Source: Rhodopseudomonas julia (GTDB lineage Bacteria > Pseudomonadota > Alphaproteobacteria > Rhizobiales > Afifellaceae). From it: a DNA stretch of 64,000 nt. Shown in pieces: positions 17,783 to 27,764 of this stretch. Location of the stretch: the NCBI RefSeq assembly GCF_030813515.1, contig NZ_JAUSUK010000002.1, forward strand, positions 1,364,001-1,428,000, in the 5' to 3' direction. Under the pieces are notes generated by a model, which saw only the letters and a list, made by a program, of their open reading frames with translations, was not told the origin of the DNA and ran no database searches. The translations under genes and the position numbers were made by a program. The stretch's first letter is position 1, and the number at the start of each line of letters is the position of its first letter.

Positions 17783-18928
17783 TCACGCTTCTACGTACAC
17801 GTCCGTCCACAATTCGGACGGATCGGGCTCGGGATCGTTCTGGGCGAATTCCGCCGCCTGGTTGACGACGCCGCGGATTTCCTTGTCGACGGCCTTCACG
17901 TCATCTTCGCTCAGGCCGTGGCTTTCCATCAGCCGCTTCTTCACCTGCTCGATCGCATCGTGTTCGGTGCGCATCTTCTGCACCTCCTCCTTCGAGCGAT
18001 ACTTGGCCGGATCCGACATCGAATGGCCGCGATAGCGGTAGGTGAGCATCTCGAGGATCATCGGGCCTTTGCCGGAGCGGGCATGCTCGGCGGCAAAATC
18101 ACCGGCGGCCTTCACGGCACGCACATCCATGCCGTCCACCTGATGGCCCGGGATATCGAAGGATTCGCCCCGCTTGCACAATTCGGTGGTGGCCGAGGCG
18201 CGCGCCACCGACGTTCCCATGCCGTACTGGTTGTTCTCGATCACGTAGATGACGGGAAGGCTCCAGAGCTTCGCCATATTGAAGCTCTCGTAGACCTGCC
18301 CCTGATTGGCAGCACCATCGCCGAAATAGGTGATCGAGACGCAATCGTTCTCGCGATAGCGATTCGCGAAGGCGAGCCCCGTCCCGATCGGCACCGAGGC
18401 GCCGACGATGCCATGTCCGCCGAAGAAGTTCTTCTCCCGCGAGAACATATGCATGGAGCCGCCCTTGCCGTGCGAATAGCCGCTGCGACGACCCGTCAGC
18501 TCCGCCATCACGCCTTTTGGGTCCATACCTGTCGCAAGCATGTGTCCATGGTCGCGATAGGTGGTGGTGACTTGATCACCCTCCTTCAACGCCATCTGCA
18601 TGCCGACGACGACGGCCTCCTGGCCGATATAGAGATGGCAGAATCCGCCGATCAGGCCCATGCCGTAGAGCTGGCCTGCCTTCTCTTCGAATCGCCGCAC
18701 GAGAAGCATCTCGCGATAGGCTTTCAGATCCTCGTCCTTCGAAAAGACGATCGGATCGAACGCCGACTTCTCAGCGGTTTCGGTGTTCGGCCGCTCGGCC
18801 GTTGCACCTACCGGGGGATTTCCGTTCTCATTCGCCTTCCCGCGGGGCTTCGCGGAAGAGTTTTGCGAGCGCGAGCGTGACCTACGCTGGCCGGTCCCCG
18901 TCTGTGACGGGGTCTTGGCTGCCGCCAT
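17783..18928 (-). CDS. pdhA: Pyruvate dehydrogenase E1 component subunit alpha
   Basis: This 381-residue E1 alpha subunit binds thiamine diphosphate. The ThDP motif begins at 'GDGAANQGQVYESFNMA' and closes with 'VIYVIENNQYGMGT', and the phosphorylation-loop-like 'TYRYRGHSMSDPAKYR' is present. The first 50 or so residues are a Ser/Arg/Asn-rich, low-complexity extension before the conserved 'AYREMLLVRRFEEKAGQLYGMG'. The start at 18928 has AGGAGG 6 nt upstream. It heads the pdhA-pdhB-(Uma2)-pdhC series; ftsB lies upstream on the same strand, the common order in Hyphomicrobiales. Confidence 0.97.
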   Translation of the reverse strand: MAAAKTPSQTGTGQRRSRSRSQNSSAKPRGKANENGNPPVGATAERPNTETAEKSAFDPIVFSKDEDLKAYREMLLVRRFEEKAGQLYGMGLIGGFCHLYIGQEAVVVGMQMALKEGDQVTTTYRDHGHMLATGMDPKGVMAELTGRRSGYSHGKGGSMHMFSREKNFFGGHGIVGASVPIGTGLAFANRYRENDCVSITYFGDGAANQGQVYESFNMAKLWSLPVIYVIENNQYGMGTSVARASATTELCKRGESFDIPGHQVDGMDVRAVKAAGDFAAEHARSGKGPMILEMLTYRYRGHSMSDPAKYRSKEEVQKMRTEHDAIEQVKKRLMESHGLSEDDVKAVDKEIRGVVNQAAEFAQNDPEPDPSELWTDVYVEA

Positions 18929-19065
18929 TCCAGTCCTCCTGAAATTTCTGCCGCACACTATTACGGGAAAATGGGCGGGGAAACCCGTTTCGCAAGACAG
19001 GCAGGGTTGCGTGCCGTCCTACGCATCGGAGGATGGGGAAAAGGCGGCTCGATAGAAGCCGAAGA

Positions 19066-19389
19066 TCAGCTGCCGTCGGCGGCGTCGTAAATGACGATAT
19101 CTGTGGGATGAACGAGATTGAGCGCCTGGCGCGCGCGCTCATCGAGCATATCGCGGTCGAGGCTGTCGGGCCGCAAAAGAGCGACACGCCGCTCAAGCTT
19201 GGCGCGCTTCGCAAGCAGCTCATCGAGCTCTTTGTTGAGATCGACCTTGCGCGCTTCGAGCGTCTCCAGCGCCTCCAATCCGTAATGCCCTTCAACAGCA
19301 TGATAGGAAAAATAGGCGAGCACAAGGAGGCAGCCCAACGGAAGGGCAAGCGGCTTAAGCTTCGACTGTTTACGCTGCCGGGTTGCCAT
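19066..19389 (-). CDS. ftsB: Septum formation initiator family protein (FtsB/DivIC)
   Basis: This 107-residue bitopic division protein has a basic cytoplasmic N-terminus, one membrane helix ('LALPLGCLLVLAYFSYHAV', about 13-31) and a coiled coil ('LEALETLEARKVDLNKELDELLAKRAKLERRVALL'), followed by the typical 'LDERARQALNLVHPTDIV'. In the family it links FtsL and FtsQ in the divisome. The start at 19389 was chosen because GGGGTAGAG lies just upstream; an in-frame GTG at 19413 lacks a ribosome-binding site. It is 137 bp upstream of pdhA. Confidence 0.88.
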   Translation of the reverse strand: MATRQRKQSKLKPLALPLGCLLVLAYFSYHAVEGHYGLEALETLEARKVDLNKELDELLAKRAKLERRVALLRPDSLDRDMLDERARQALNLVHPTDIVIYDAADGS

Positions 19390-19791
19390 CGGCCGCTCTA
19401 CCCCAACGCTCACTCAGACTGGAGGTGATCGGTGGGGACGTACGCAAAACCCTTCCGTCCCCACGAGTTGGACATTAGAAGATCCAGGGTAAAGAAACGG
19501 TGTGACGGCCGGCATGGGAGTGTCCCAAATCGGGGCGGCTTCCTTGCTTTCATGTTAAGACATCGAGGCCGACGATGCGGATGCCGGGCGCGCTTTCACC
19601 CGCTCTTTCCCGCAATCTCCTGCCTTTCCGTCCCTTTTTCCGAAGTCTTTGAACCAAGGTGGGTCCGAGACCGCTGGCCGCCTCCGTCATCATGCGTTCA
19701 GAAAGGGAGAACAAGGAGACTGGATTCGCAGCCGCATCTGACGGCATATGACGCATGCGTGCCCAAAAAGCCGGATTGAGAGGGACCTCCC
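19390..19791. other. 402-bp intergenic region with a 9-bp inverted repeat
   Basis: No coding sequence was supported here. The divergent starts of ftsB and the methyltransferase gene flank it, so it should hold both promoters. A perfect 9-bp inverted repeat GTGGGGACG / CGTCCCCAC (19432-19440 and 19456-19464, 15 nt apart) lies 43 bp upstream of ftsB. The methyltransferase ATG is preceded by GAGAGGGA. No confident -35/-10 pair was found. Confidence 0.4.
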
Positions 19792-20562
19792 ATGGCCTCG
19801 AGCATGTCACAGAACGTTCTCATCGACCGCCAGTTCGGGATTCGCGCCGCGTCATACGTGGCAAGCGCCGTTCATGCGAGCGGGTCCGATCTTGCCTATC
19901 TCGGCGAGCGCATCGCCGAGCTCAACCCGGAAACGGCCGTCGATCTTGGCGCCGGCGGAGGGCATGTCAGTTACACGATGGCAGGCTTCGCGCGCCGTGT
20001 CGTCGCCTGCGATCTATCGCAGGAGATGCTCGCTGCCGTTGCCGAGACGGCGCGAAATCGCGGGCTTTCCAACATCGAAACGCAAGTTTGCGACATCCAC
20101 GCCCTGCCCTTCGGCGATGGCGAGGCCGACTTCGTCGCAAGCCGCTTCAGCGCCCATCATTGGACAGACCTTCCAGGCGCGTTGCGGGAGGCGCGTCGCA
20201 TTCTGAAGGAGGGTTCGACGGCCATTTTTATGGATGTCGTATCGCCGGGCACGCCGCTTCTCGACACCCATTTGCAAACGGTTGAGCTCTTGCGGGACCC
20301 GTCGCATGTGCGGGATTACTCGGTATCAGAATGGCTGCGCGAACTTCAAAGCGCAGGTTTCTCGCTTCGTCGCAGCGTGGGCGCGCGTCTGCGGCTCGAC
20401 TTCGCGTCATGGGTGGAGCGGATCGGAACCGACCCGGAGTTCACGTCCGCGATTCGTCTCCTGCAAAAGACGGCGAGCGGCAATGTCGCCCGCCACTTCG
20501 CCATCGAGGACGACGGCTCGTTCACAATCGATACGGCCGTTTTCGAGGTGCTCGCGGCCTGA
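19792..20562 (+). CDS. Class I SAM-dependent methyltransferase
   Basis: This 256-residue cytosolic protein has the class I methyltransferase core. Motif I 'VDLGAGGGHVSYTMAG' (about 51-66) binds S-adenosylmethionine, and 'VVACDLSQEML', 'DIHALPFGDGEADFVASRFSAHHWTDLPGALREARRILKEGS' and 'IFMDVVSP' follow in the Methyltransf_11/UbiE order. The substrate is not identifiable. GAGAGGGA lies about 7 nt ahead of the ATG. It converges on eno, separated by a GC-rich hairpin. Confidence 0.85.
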   Translation: MASSMSQNVLIDRQFGIRAASYVASAVHASGSDLAYLGERIAELNPETAVDLGAGGGHVSYTMAGFARRVVACDLSQEMLAAVAETARNRGLSNIETQVCDIHALPFGDGEADFVASRFSAHHWTDLPGALREARRILKEGSTAIFMDVVSPGTPLLDTHLQTVELLRDPSHVRDYSVSEWLRELQSAGFSLRRSVGARLRLDFASWVERIGTDPEFTSAIRLLQKTASGNVARHFAIEDDGSFTIDTAVFEVLAA

Positions 20563-20568
20563 GTTTCG

Positions 20569-20599
20569 AAGGCCCGCCACGTCAAGCGTAGCGGGCCTT
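20569..20599. terminator. Hairpin between convergent methyltransferase and eno genes
   Basis: A perfect 9-bp inverted repeat AAGGCCCGC / GCGGGCCTT (20569-20577 and 20591-20599) fills the short space between two convergent stop codons. The stem ends in TT on both strands but has no longer U-tract, so it may be a bidirectional terminator of modest strength. Confidence 0.5.
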
Positions 20600-20606
20600 C
20601 GGCAGA

Positions 20607-21965
<1,359 letters not shown>

Positions 21966-21998
21966 TCACGGTCTTCGCCGCGCATTTCCGCAGGACTT

Positions 21999-22265
21999 TT
22001 AGCTCGACCGGCCGAGATCGTCAGCGCAGAAGAACGACGTTTCACCGCGATAGGTGACGACGACCCGTTTGGACGCCGCGCAACCCTCAGACGGCCAATC
22101 GACCCAAAAGTGCGGACTTTGCCCAGTGGCCATTCGAATCTCATGTCGGGGAGCATCGATCGCCGGTGTCGACCGCACATCGGCCTGACGGCCCGCCAGG
22201 ACGGCCGCAGACACAAGCGAAATCGCGAGAACGACAGGAACGAGAAGCACGCGCATCAATATCAT
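21999..22265 (-). CDS. Small exported or membrane-anchored hypothetical protein
   Basis: This predicted 88-residue protein has a hydrophobic N-terminus ('MRVLLVPVVLAISLVSAAVLAG', about 4-25) that could be a signal peptide or anchor. A short soluble domain follows with two cysteines ('SEGCAASKRVVVTYRGETSFFCADDL') that could form a disulfide in the periplasm. I do not recognise the family. The ATG at 22265 was chosen because the hydrophobic segment starts there; 22256 is also possible. It lies between kdsA and eno on the same strand. Confidence 0.5.
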   Translation of the reverse strand: MILMRVLLVPVVLAISLVSAAVLAGRQADVRSTPAIDAPRHEIRMATGQSPHFWVDWPSEGCAASKRVVVTYRGETSFFCADDLGRSS

Positions 22266-22526
22266 CCCATCTTCGTTTCGACCGTGGCTGGAATTGCTAT
22301 CGCCCAACCCTTCGCGGCCTCACGCTAAGGGAGATGACGCGCCCGAACGAATGAAAAAAAGATAATAAAAGGCTGTCCGCAAACGGCCGCATTCCCTCGA
22401 AATGCACGCCCGATGGCGCGATCTCGTCAAAGACTTGGAGGCAATGCGGCGGCGCCCGGACCAGCCCTCAGGCATATCGGCATCGACGAGACACGGCCAC
22501 GTTTTCGCCGCCAGGTTTACGTGACC

Positions 22527-23390
22527 TTATCGGCCGCCCGCTGAGGCCTTCACCACCGCGTCGAGCGCCATCAGCTGTTTGAGCATCGCTTCCATCTCAG
22601 ACAGCGGTACCATGTTCGGCCCGTCCGAGGGCGCGTTGTCAGGATCCTGGTGCGTTTCGACGAAAAGGCCCGCGACGCCCACCGCAATCGCTGCGCGAGC
22701 GAGCACCGGCACGAACCGACGATCGCCCCCAGAGGAACCGCCCTGCCCGCCTGGCTGCTGCACTGAATGCGTCGCATCGAAAATGATCGGAGCACCGGTC
22801 TCCGCCATCTGCGGCAGAGACCGCATGTCGGACACCAGCGTGTTGTAGCCGAAAGAAACGCCGCGCTCGGTCAAAAGGACGTTGGGATTGCCACTCGCCG
22901 TGACCTTGGCGACGACGTTCTTCATGTCCCAGGGCGCCAGAAACTGGCCCTTCTTCACGTTCACCACCCGGCCCGTCTCTGCGGCGGCGATGAGAAGATC
23001 CGTCTGCCGGCACAGGAAAGCCGGGATCTGGAGAATGTCGACGACTTCGGCCACCTCCGCGCATTGGCCGCGCTCATGCACATCGGTCAGAACCGGCAGG
23101 CCGAGCTCCTTGCGAATATCGGAGAAGACGGGCAACGCCGCCTCAAGCCCGACGCCGCGACGTCCGGAGAGACTCGTGCGGTTCGCCTTGTCGAAGCTCG
23201 TTTTGTAAACGAGGCCGATACCGAGCCTTTGCGTCATCTCTTTGAGTGCGCCCGCCATATCGAAGGCGTGATCGCGACTCTCCATCTGACAGGGGCCCGC
23301 GATGAGCGAAAACGGCAGGTGATTGCCGAAGCTGACGCTGCCGGCTTCAACGACCGCATTGGGGACTGATGGCTGCGCAATCTCGTTCAT
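22527..23390 (-). CDS. kdsA: 3-deoxy-8-phosphooctulonate synthase
   Basis: KdsA condenses arabinose 5-phosphate and phosphoenolpyruvate to Kdo 8-phosphate for the lipopolysaccharide core. Its 287 residues contain '[19 protein letters not shown]', '[22 protein letters not shown]', '[32 protein letters not shown]' and '[20 protein letters not shown]', all family hallmarks. Its ATG overlaps the stop of the VOC gene by 4 bp, implying translational coupling. The pyrG-VOC-kdsA-eno order is typical for Hyphomicrobiales. Confidence 0.97.
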   Translation of the reverse strand: MNEIAQPSVPNAVVEAGSVSFGNHLPFSLIAGPCQMESRDHAFDMAGALKEMTQRLGIGLVYKTSFDKANRTSLSGRRGVGLEAALPVFSDIRKELGLPVLTDVHERGQCAEVAEVVDILQIPAFLCRQTDLLIAAAETGRVVNVKKGQFLAPWDMKNVVAKVTASGNPNVLLTERGVSFGYNTLVSDMRSLPQMAETGAPIIFDATHSVQQPGGQGGSSGGDRRFVPVLARAAIAVGVAGLFVETHQDPDNAPSDGPNMVPLSEMEAMLKQLMALDAVVKASAGGR

Positions 23391-24247
23391 TGGTGTTCCA
23401 CGAAAGCAAGGACGGTTCCGAGACCTGGCGCCGGCGGCACGACCAGCCGCTCTGCATGGCGCATCCCGTCTGGCGCAAACTGGCGCGTCTTCTCAACATT
23501 GTCGACCAGGACCTCGAAGGCCGCAAAGACAAAGCCATCGCCTGGATCGGGAGCGGCAACGCCATAACGGTTCTCAAAGCCTGCCGGCGTCATCAGCAGC
23601 AGCTTCTTGCTGCCAAGATCGGCCTCGACGAGGAAAGAGGTCGCCCGCAGCTCACGCTGGCCGGTCGCCGCCGACAGAAAGACATGGAAGTCGGCCGGAT
23701 TCTTTGCGACCGCCGCAACGGCGACGACACCTTCCGCTCCGTTCGGATGGTCGCAATAGTGCGTGCCGGTATTCACGCTCATGCCGACAGGCTGACAGAC
23801 GAAGATCGCAGCCTCCGGCGCTTTCGGGTCGGCCGCAAAAGCAAGGCGCACCCCATATTCGGTTTCTTCGCCGGCATCGTTGCGCGCCTTGCCGACGAAC
23901 GAAAAGAGATCCCCGACGCCAAAGCCCTTCTGCCGGTAGGCGTCCAGAGCTTCCTCCGCATCGTCGCCCTTCAAGGCGAGCATCGCGAAGCCTTCCGGGG
24001 CACGAGCGCTCGCCTTCTCGATCCTGTCGAGGAAGACCAGCCCTTCTGCGATCCCCTTGTCGACCACGGCTTGATCGAGCGTCGCGATTGGCTCCAGATA
24101 GGTGCGGTTTTTGAAGAACACGCGCGCATTGCCCGTGCCGAACGGATGCCGTGCGTCCGGCGAAACCTGGAAGCCGAGCTTGCTCAGACGCTCGCGCGCC
24201 GAAGCGAGCGCCGCAACCGGCAAGACGAGGTGATCGATCGGACGCAT
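23387..24247 (-). CDS. VOC family (glyoxalase-like) protein
   Basis: This 286-residue protein begins '[55 protein letters not shown]', the pattern of the vicinal-oxygen-chelate/glyoxalase-like superfamily. It continues with a second module ('[30 protein letters not shown]'). VOC proteins bind a metal through His/Glu residues and act as lyases, dioxygenases or isomerases; the reaction here is unknown. It overlaps kdsA by 4 bp and lies 93 bp after pyrG on the same strand. Confidence 0.82.
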   Translation of the reverse strand: MRPIDHLVLPVAALASARERLSKLGFQVSPDARHPFGTGNARVFFKNRTYLEPIATLDQAVVDKGIAEGLVFLDRIEKASARAPEGFAMLALKGDDAEEALDAYRQKGFGVGDLFSFVGKARNDAGEETEYGVRLAFAADPKAPEAAIFVCQPVGMSVNTGTHYCDHPNGAEGVVAVAAVAKNPADFHVFLSAATGQRELRATSFLVEADLGSKKLLLMTPAGFENRYGVAAPDPGDGFVFAAFEVLVDNVEKTRQFAPDGMRHAERLVVPPAPGLGTVLAFVEHQ

Positions 24248-24340
24248 GGCGGGCTTTCGGCAATCATTTCAGGATCGCAGGGATAGGCGCCGGCAAAAGC
24301 TCGGGCAAGCGCGGCACCGGCACGGCCCGCGCTTGCGAGA

Positions 24341-25981
<1,641 letters not shown>

Positions 25982-26011
25982 TTACCTAAGCTGGAACGAT
26001 TCGTGGAGTCG

Positions 26012-26044
26012 AAAATGAAACAGCCGTGCAGAAGGGCACGGCTG
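26012..26044 (-). terminator. Intrinsic terminator downstream of secG
   Basis: On the minus strand a perfect 9-bp stem CAGCCGTGC / GCACGGCTG (26036-26044 and 26021-26029, 6-nt loop) is followed by TTTCATTTT. It lies between the secG stop and the pyrG start and should end the tpiA-secG transcript or attenuate read-through into pyrG. A second, larger GC-rich hairpin with a 2-nt bulge lies just upstream, at about 26055-26087. Confidence 0.7.
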
Positions 26045-26102
26045 TGACGCAAAGGCACCACCGCCGCGGTGAACGCGGCGGGTGCCCAGGAGACAAACAA
26101 CA

Positions 26103-26810
26103 TTATTGGGCCGAGCCTCCGAGCGGCTGAGCCGGATTCTCCGAATCCGTCGAATTGTCAGAGCCCGACTGCGCGTCTTGGCTTGTCGGGGCATCCGCAT
26201 CGGATGGCACAGCCTCGCCCGAAGGCGCGGCGTCTGCCGCCGGGCTATCCGTGCTGTCGCCCGCCGACGAAGCGTCCGAGGGCGCAGTCTGCGCGGGCGA
26301 GGTCTCGGCCGGTGCCGTCTCGGCCGGCGCCTCAGAGGGCGTTTCAGCCGGAGGCGTCTGCGGGCCGGACGTCGTGGGCGACGTCGGCTGCATCGGCTGC
26401 GGAGAGTTCGACAAGCTCTTCAGAGCGTCGAGGACGCCCGGCCCATCTTGCGCTCCGCTCGGCGCGCTCGGCGGCGTCACAGGCTGATCGCCGGACGTCT
26501 GTGCAGGCGCTGCCGGCGCATTCGGCTCGGTCGTCGTCGCGGGCGCGACAGGACGGTTCTGCAAGCGTTCGAAGATGTCGCTCGGCCCGGTATCGAGCCT
26601 CGCCAGGACCGTCAGCCCGATCGAAGTCGCAAAGAACGCCGCAGCCAGAATTGCGGTCGAGCGCGTCAGAAGATTGCCCGCGCTTCGCCCGCTCATCATG
26701 CCGCCGCCCCCGCCGATGCCGAGCGCACCGCCTTCCGAGCGCTGCAGGAGTACAAGGGCGATCATGGCCAAAACCACCATCAGGTGGATGACGATCACAA
26801 CAGTAGTCAT
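26103..26810 (-). CDS. secG: Preprotein translocase subunit SecG with long acidic tail
   Basis: SecG is the small auxiliary subunit of the SecYEG translocon. Residues 1-72 form a standard SecG: two membrane helices ('TTVVIVIHLMVVLAMIALVLLQ' and 'STAILAAAFFATSIGLTVLA') flank the conserved 'RSEGGALGIGGGGGMMSGRSAGNLLTR'. The protein is 235 residues, far longer than the roughly 110 of E. coli, because of an Ala/Pro/Ser/Thr/Asp-rich tail (about 88-235) that looks disordered. Such tails occur in other alphaproteobacterial SecG proteins, though this one is long. tpiA lies 67 bp upstream on the same strand. Confidence 0.92.
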   Translation of the reverse strand: MTTVVIVIHLMVVLAMIALVLLQRSEGGALGIGGGGGMMSGRSAGNLLTRSTAILAAAFFATSIGLTVLARLDTGPSDIFERLQNRPVAPATTTEPNAPAAPAQTSGDQPVTPPSAPSGAQDGPGVLDALKSLSNSPQPMQPTSPTTSGPQTPPAETPSEAPAETAPAETSPAQTAPSDASSAGDSTDSPAADAAPSGEAVPSDADAPTSQDAQSGSDNSTDSENPAQPLGGSAQ

Positions 26811-26877
26811 CAGATCAATTGCCGTTTTTGGAATTTGGTCGGCCTTCTACACGAGGCCGGTGTCGACTTAAAGGCGG

Positions 26878-27645
26878 TTAGGCCGCTTCTGCTGCCGCAG
26901 CCGCTTTGGCGATCGCCAGGAAGCTCTCTGCCTTGAGGCTCGCACCGCCGACGAGACCACCATCGACGTCGGCAATGGACATAATGGCTCTGGCGTTGTC
27001 CGGCTTCATCGAGCCACCATAGAGAATGGGAACACGCCGCCCCGCCTCGCCGTAGCGCTTCACCAGACGCGCGCGAATCTGGCCGTGCATGGCGCCGATA
27101 TCGGCCTCCGTCGGCACACGGCCGGTGCCGATCGCCCAGACCGGCTCATAGGCGACGATCAGGTCTTCATTCTCCTGGGTCGGCAGAGCATCAGGCAAGG
27201 AAGCGGCGAGCTGCTCTTCCACCACGACCTCTGCACGGCCCGCATCCCGCTCCGCTTCGACCTCGCCGACGCAGACGATCGGCGTCAGAGCGGCGCGCCA
27301 TGCGGCATCGACCTTCGCCCGCACCTCTTCGTTGGTCTCACCATGGTCCGTGCGGCGTTCCGAATGTCCGAGAATCACTGCGCGCGCACCCGCGTCACTC
27401 AGCATTTCGGCTGCGATATCCCCGGTATGAGCCCCTGATGCTTTCGCATGGCAGTCCTGCCCGCCGAATTCCAGCGGCGTGCCAGCGCAATGCATGGTCA
27501 TACGTGCGATCAGAGTCGCGGGCGGGCAGATCATGGAAACGACTTTGCCGGTCCAGCCGCCGACGCCGTCTCCGATCGAACGGGCCTCATGAAGGCTCTC
27601 CGAAAGGCCGTTCATTTTCCAATTGCCGATCACCCATTTCATCAT
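26878..27645 (-). CDS. tpiA: Triosephosphate isomerase
   Basis: TpiA interconverts dihydroxyacetone phosphate and glyceraldehyde 3-phosphate. The 255-residue TIM barrel starts 'MMKWVIGNWKMNG' and contains the catalytic His in 'VILGHSERR', the catalytic Glu in 'VAYEPVWAIGTG' and the phosphate loop 'ILYGGSMKPDNA'. The start at 27645 follows AGGGAC; the longer in-frame extension (to 27792) lacks homology and would run into the ppiD leader. Transcription diverges from ppiD. Confidence 0.97.
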   Translation of the reverse strand: MMKWVIGNWKMNGLSESLHEARSIGDGVGGWTGKVVSMICPPATLIARMTMHCAGTPLEFGGQDCHAKASGAHTGDIAAEMLSDAGARAVILGHSERRTDHGETNEEVRAKVDAAWRAALTPIVCVGEVEAERDAGRAEVVVEEQLAASLPDALPTQENEDLIVAYEPVWAIGTGRVPTEADIGAMHGQIRARLVKRYGEAGRRVPILYGGSMKPDNARAIMSIADVDGGLVGGASLKAESFLAIAKAAAAAEAA

Positions 27646-27748
27646 GCGTCGTCCCTGTGGGTTGAAGTGGCGGCGGCGCTGTGCTTGGCAGGGCACCGAC
27701 CGATGCCTATGATGCGCGGGCCGGGCGCTCTTGCCCGGCGTTTTTGTT
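27644..27748 (+). promoter_or_regulatory. Leader of ppiD-trpE with short Trp-containing reading frame
   Basis: This plus-strand leader holds a 22-codon reading frame (27644-27712, ATG to TGA) with TGG codons at 27668 and 27686, followed eight bases later by an intrinsic-terminator hairpin. The layout resembles a transcription-attenuation leader, and ppiD is followed by trpE after one base. However, the Trp codons are not adjacent, no clear ribosome-binding site or antiterminator pairing was found, and the ATG overlaps the tpiA start on the other strand. The attenuator reading is therefore only a hypothesis. Confidence 0.3.
27720..27745 (+). terminator. Intrinsic-terminator hairpin just upstream of ppiD
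   Basis: A perfect 7-bp stem GCCGGGC / GCCCGGC (27720-27726 and 27733-27739, loop GCTCTT) is followed by GTTTTTG. It has the orientation of ppiD and lies 20 bp ahead of its start, with no plus-strand gene upstream. It would therefore act on a leader RNA rather than end a gene. Confidence 0.65.
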
Positions 27749-27764
27749 GGGCCGAGGGTGTTCC

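Noticed and set aside
22266-22526. Possible small gene between kdsA and the small exported protein.
   Set aside because: No frame has a ribosome-binding site or recognisable sequence; an A-rich stretch near 22350 is the only notable feature.
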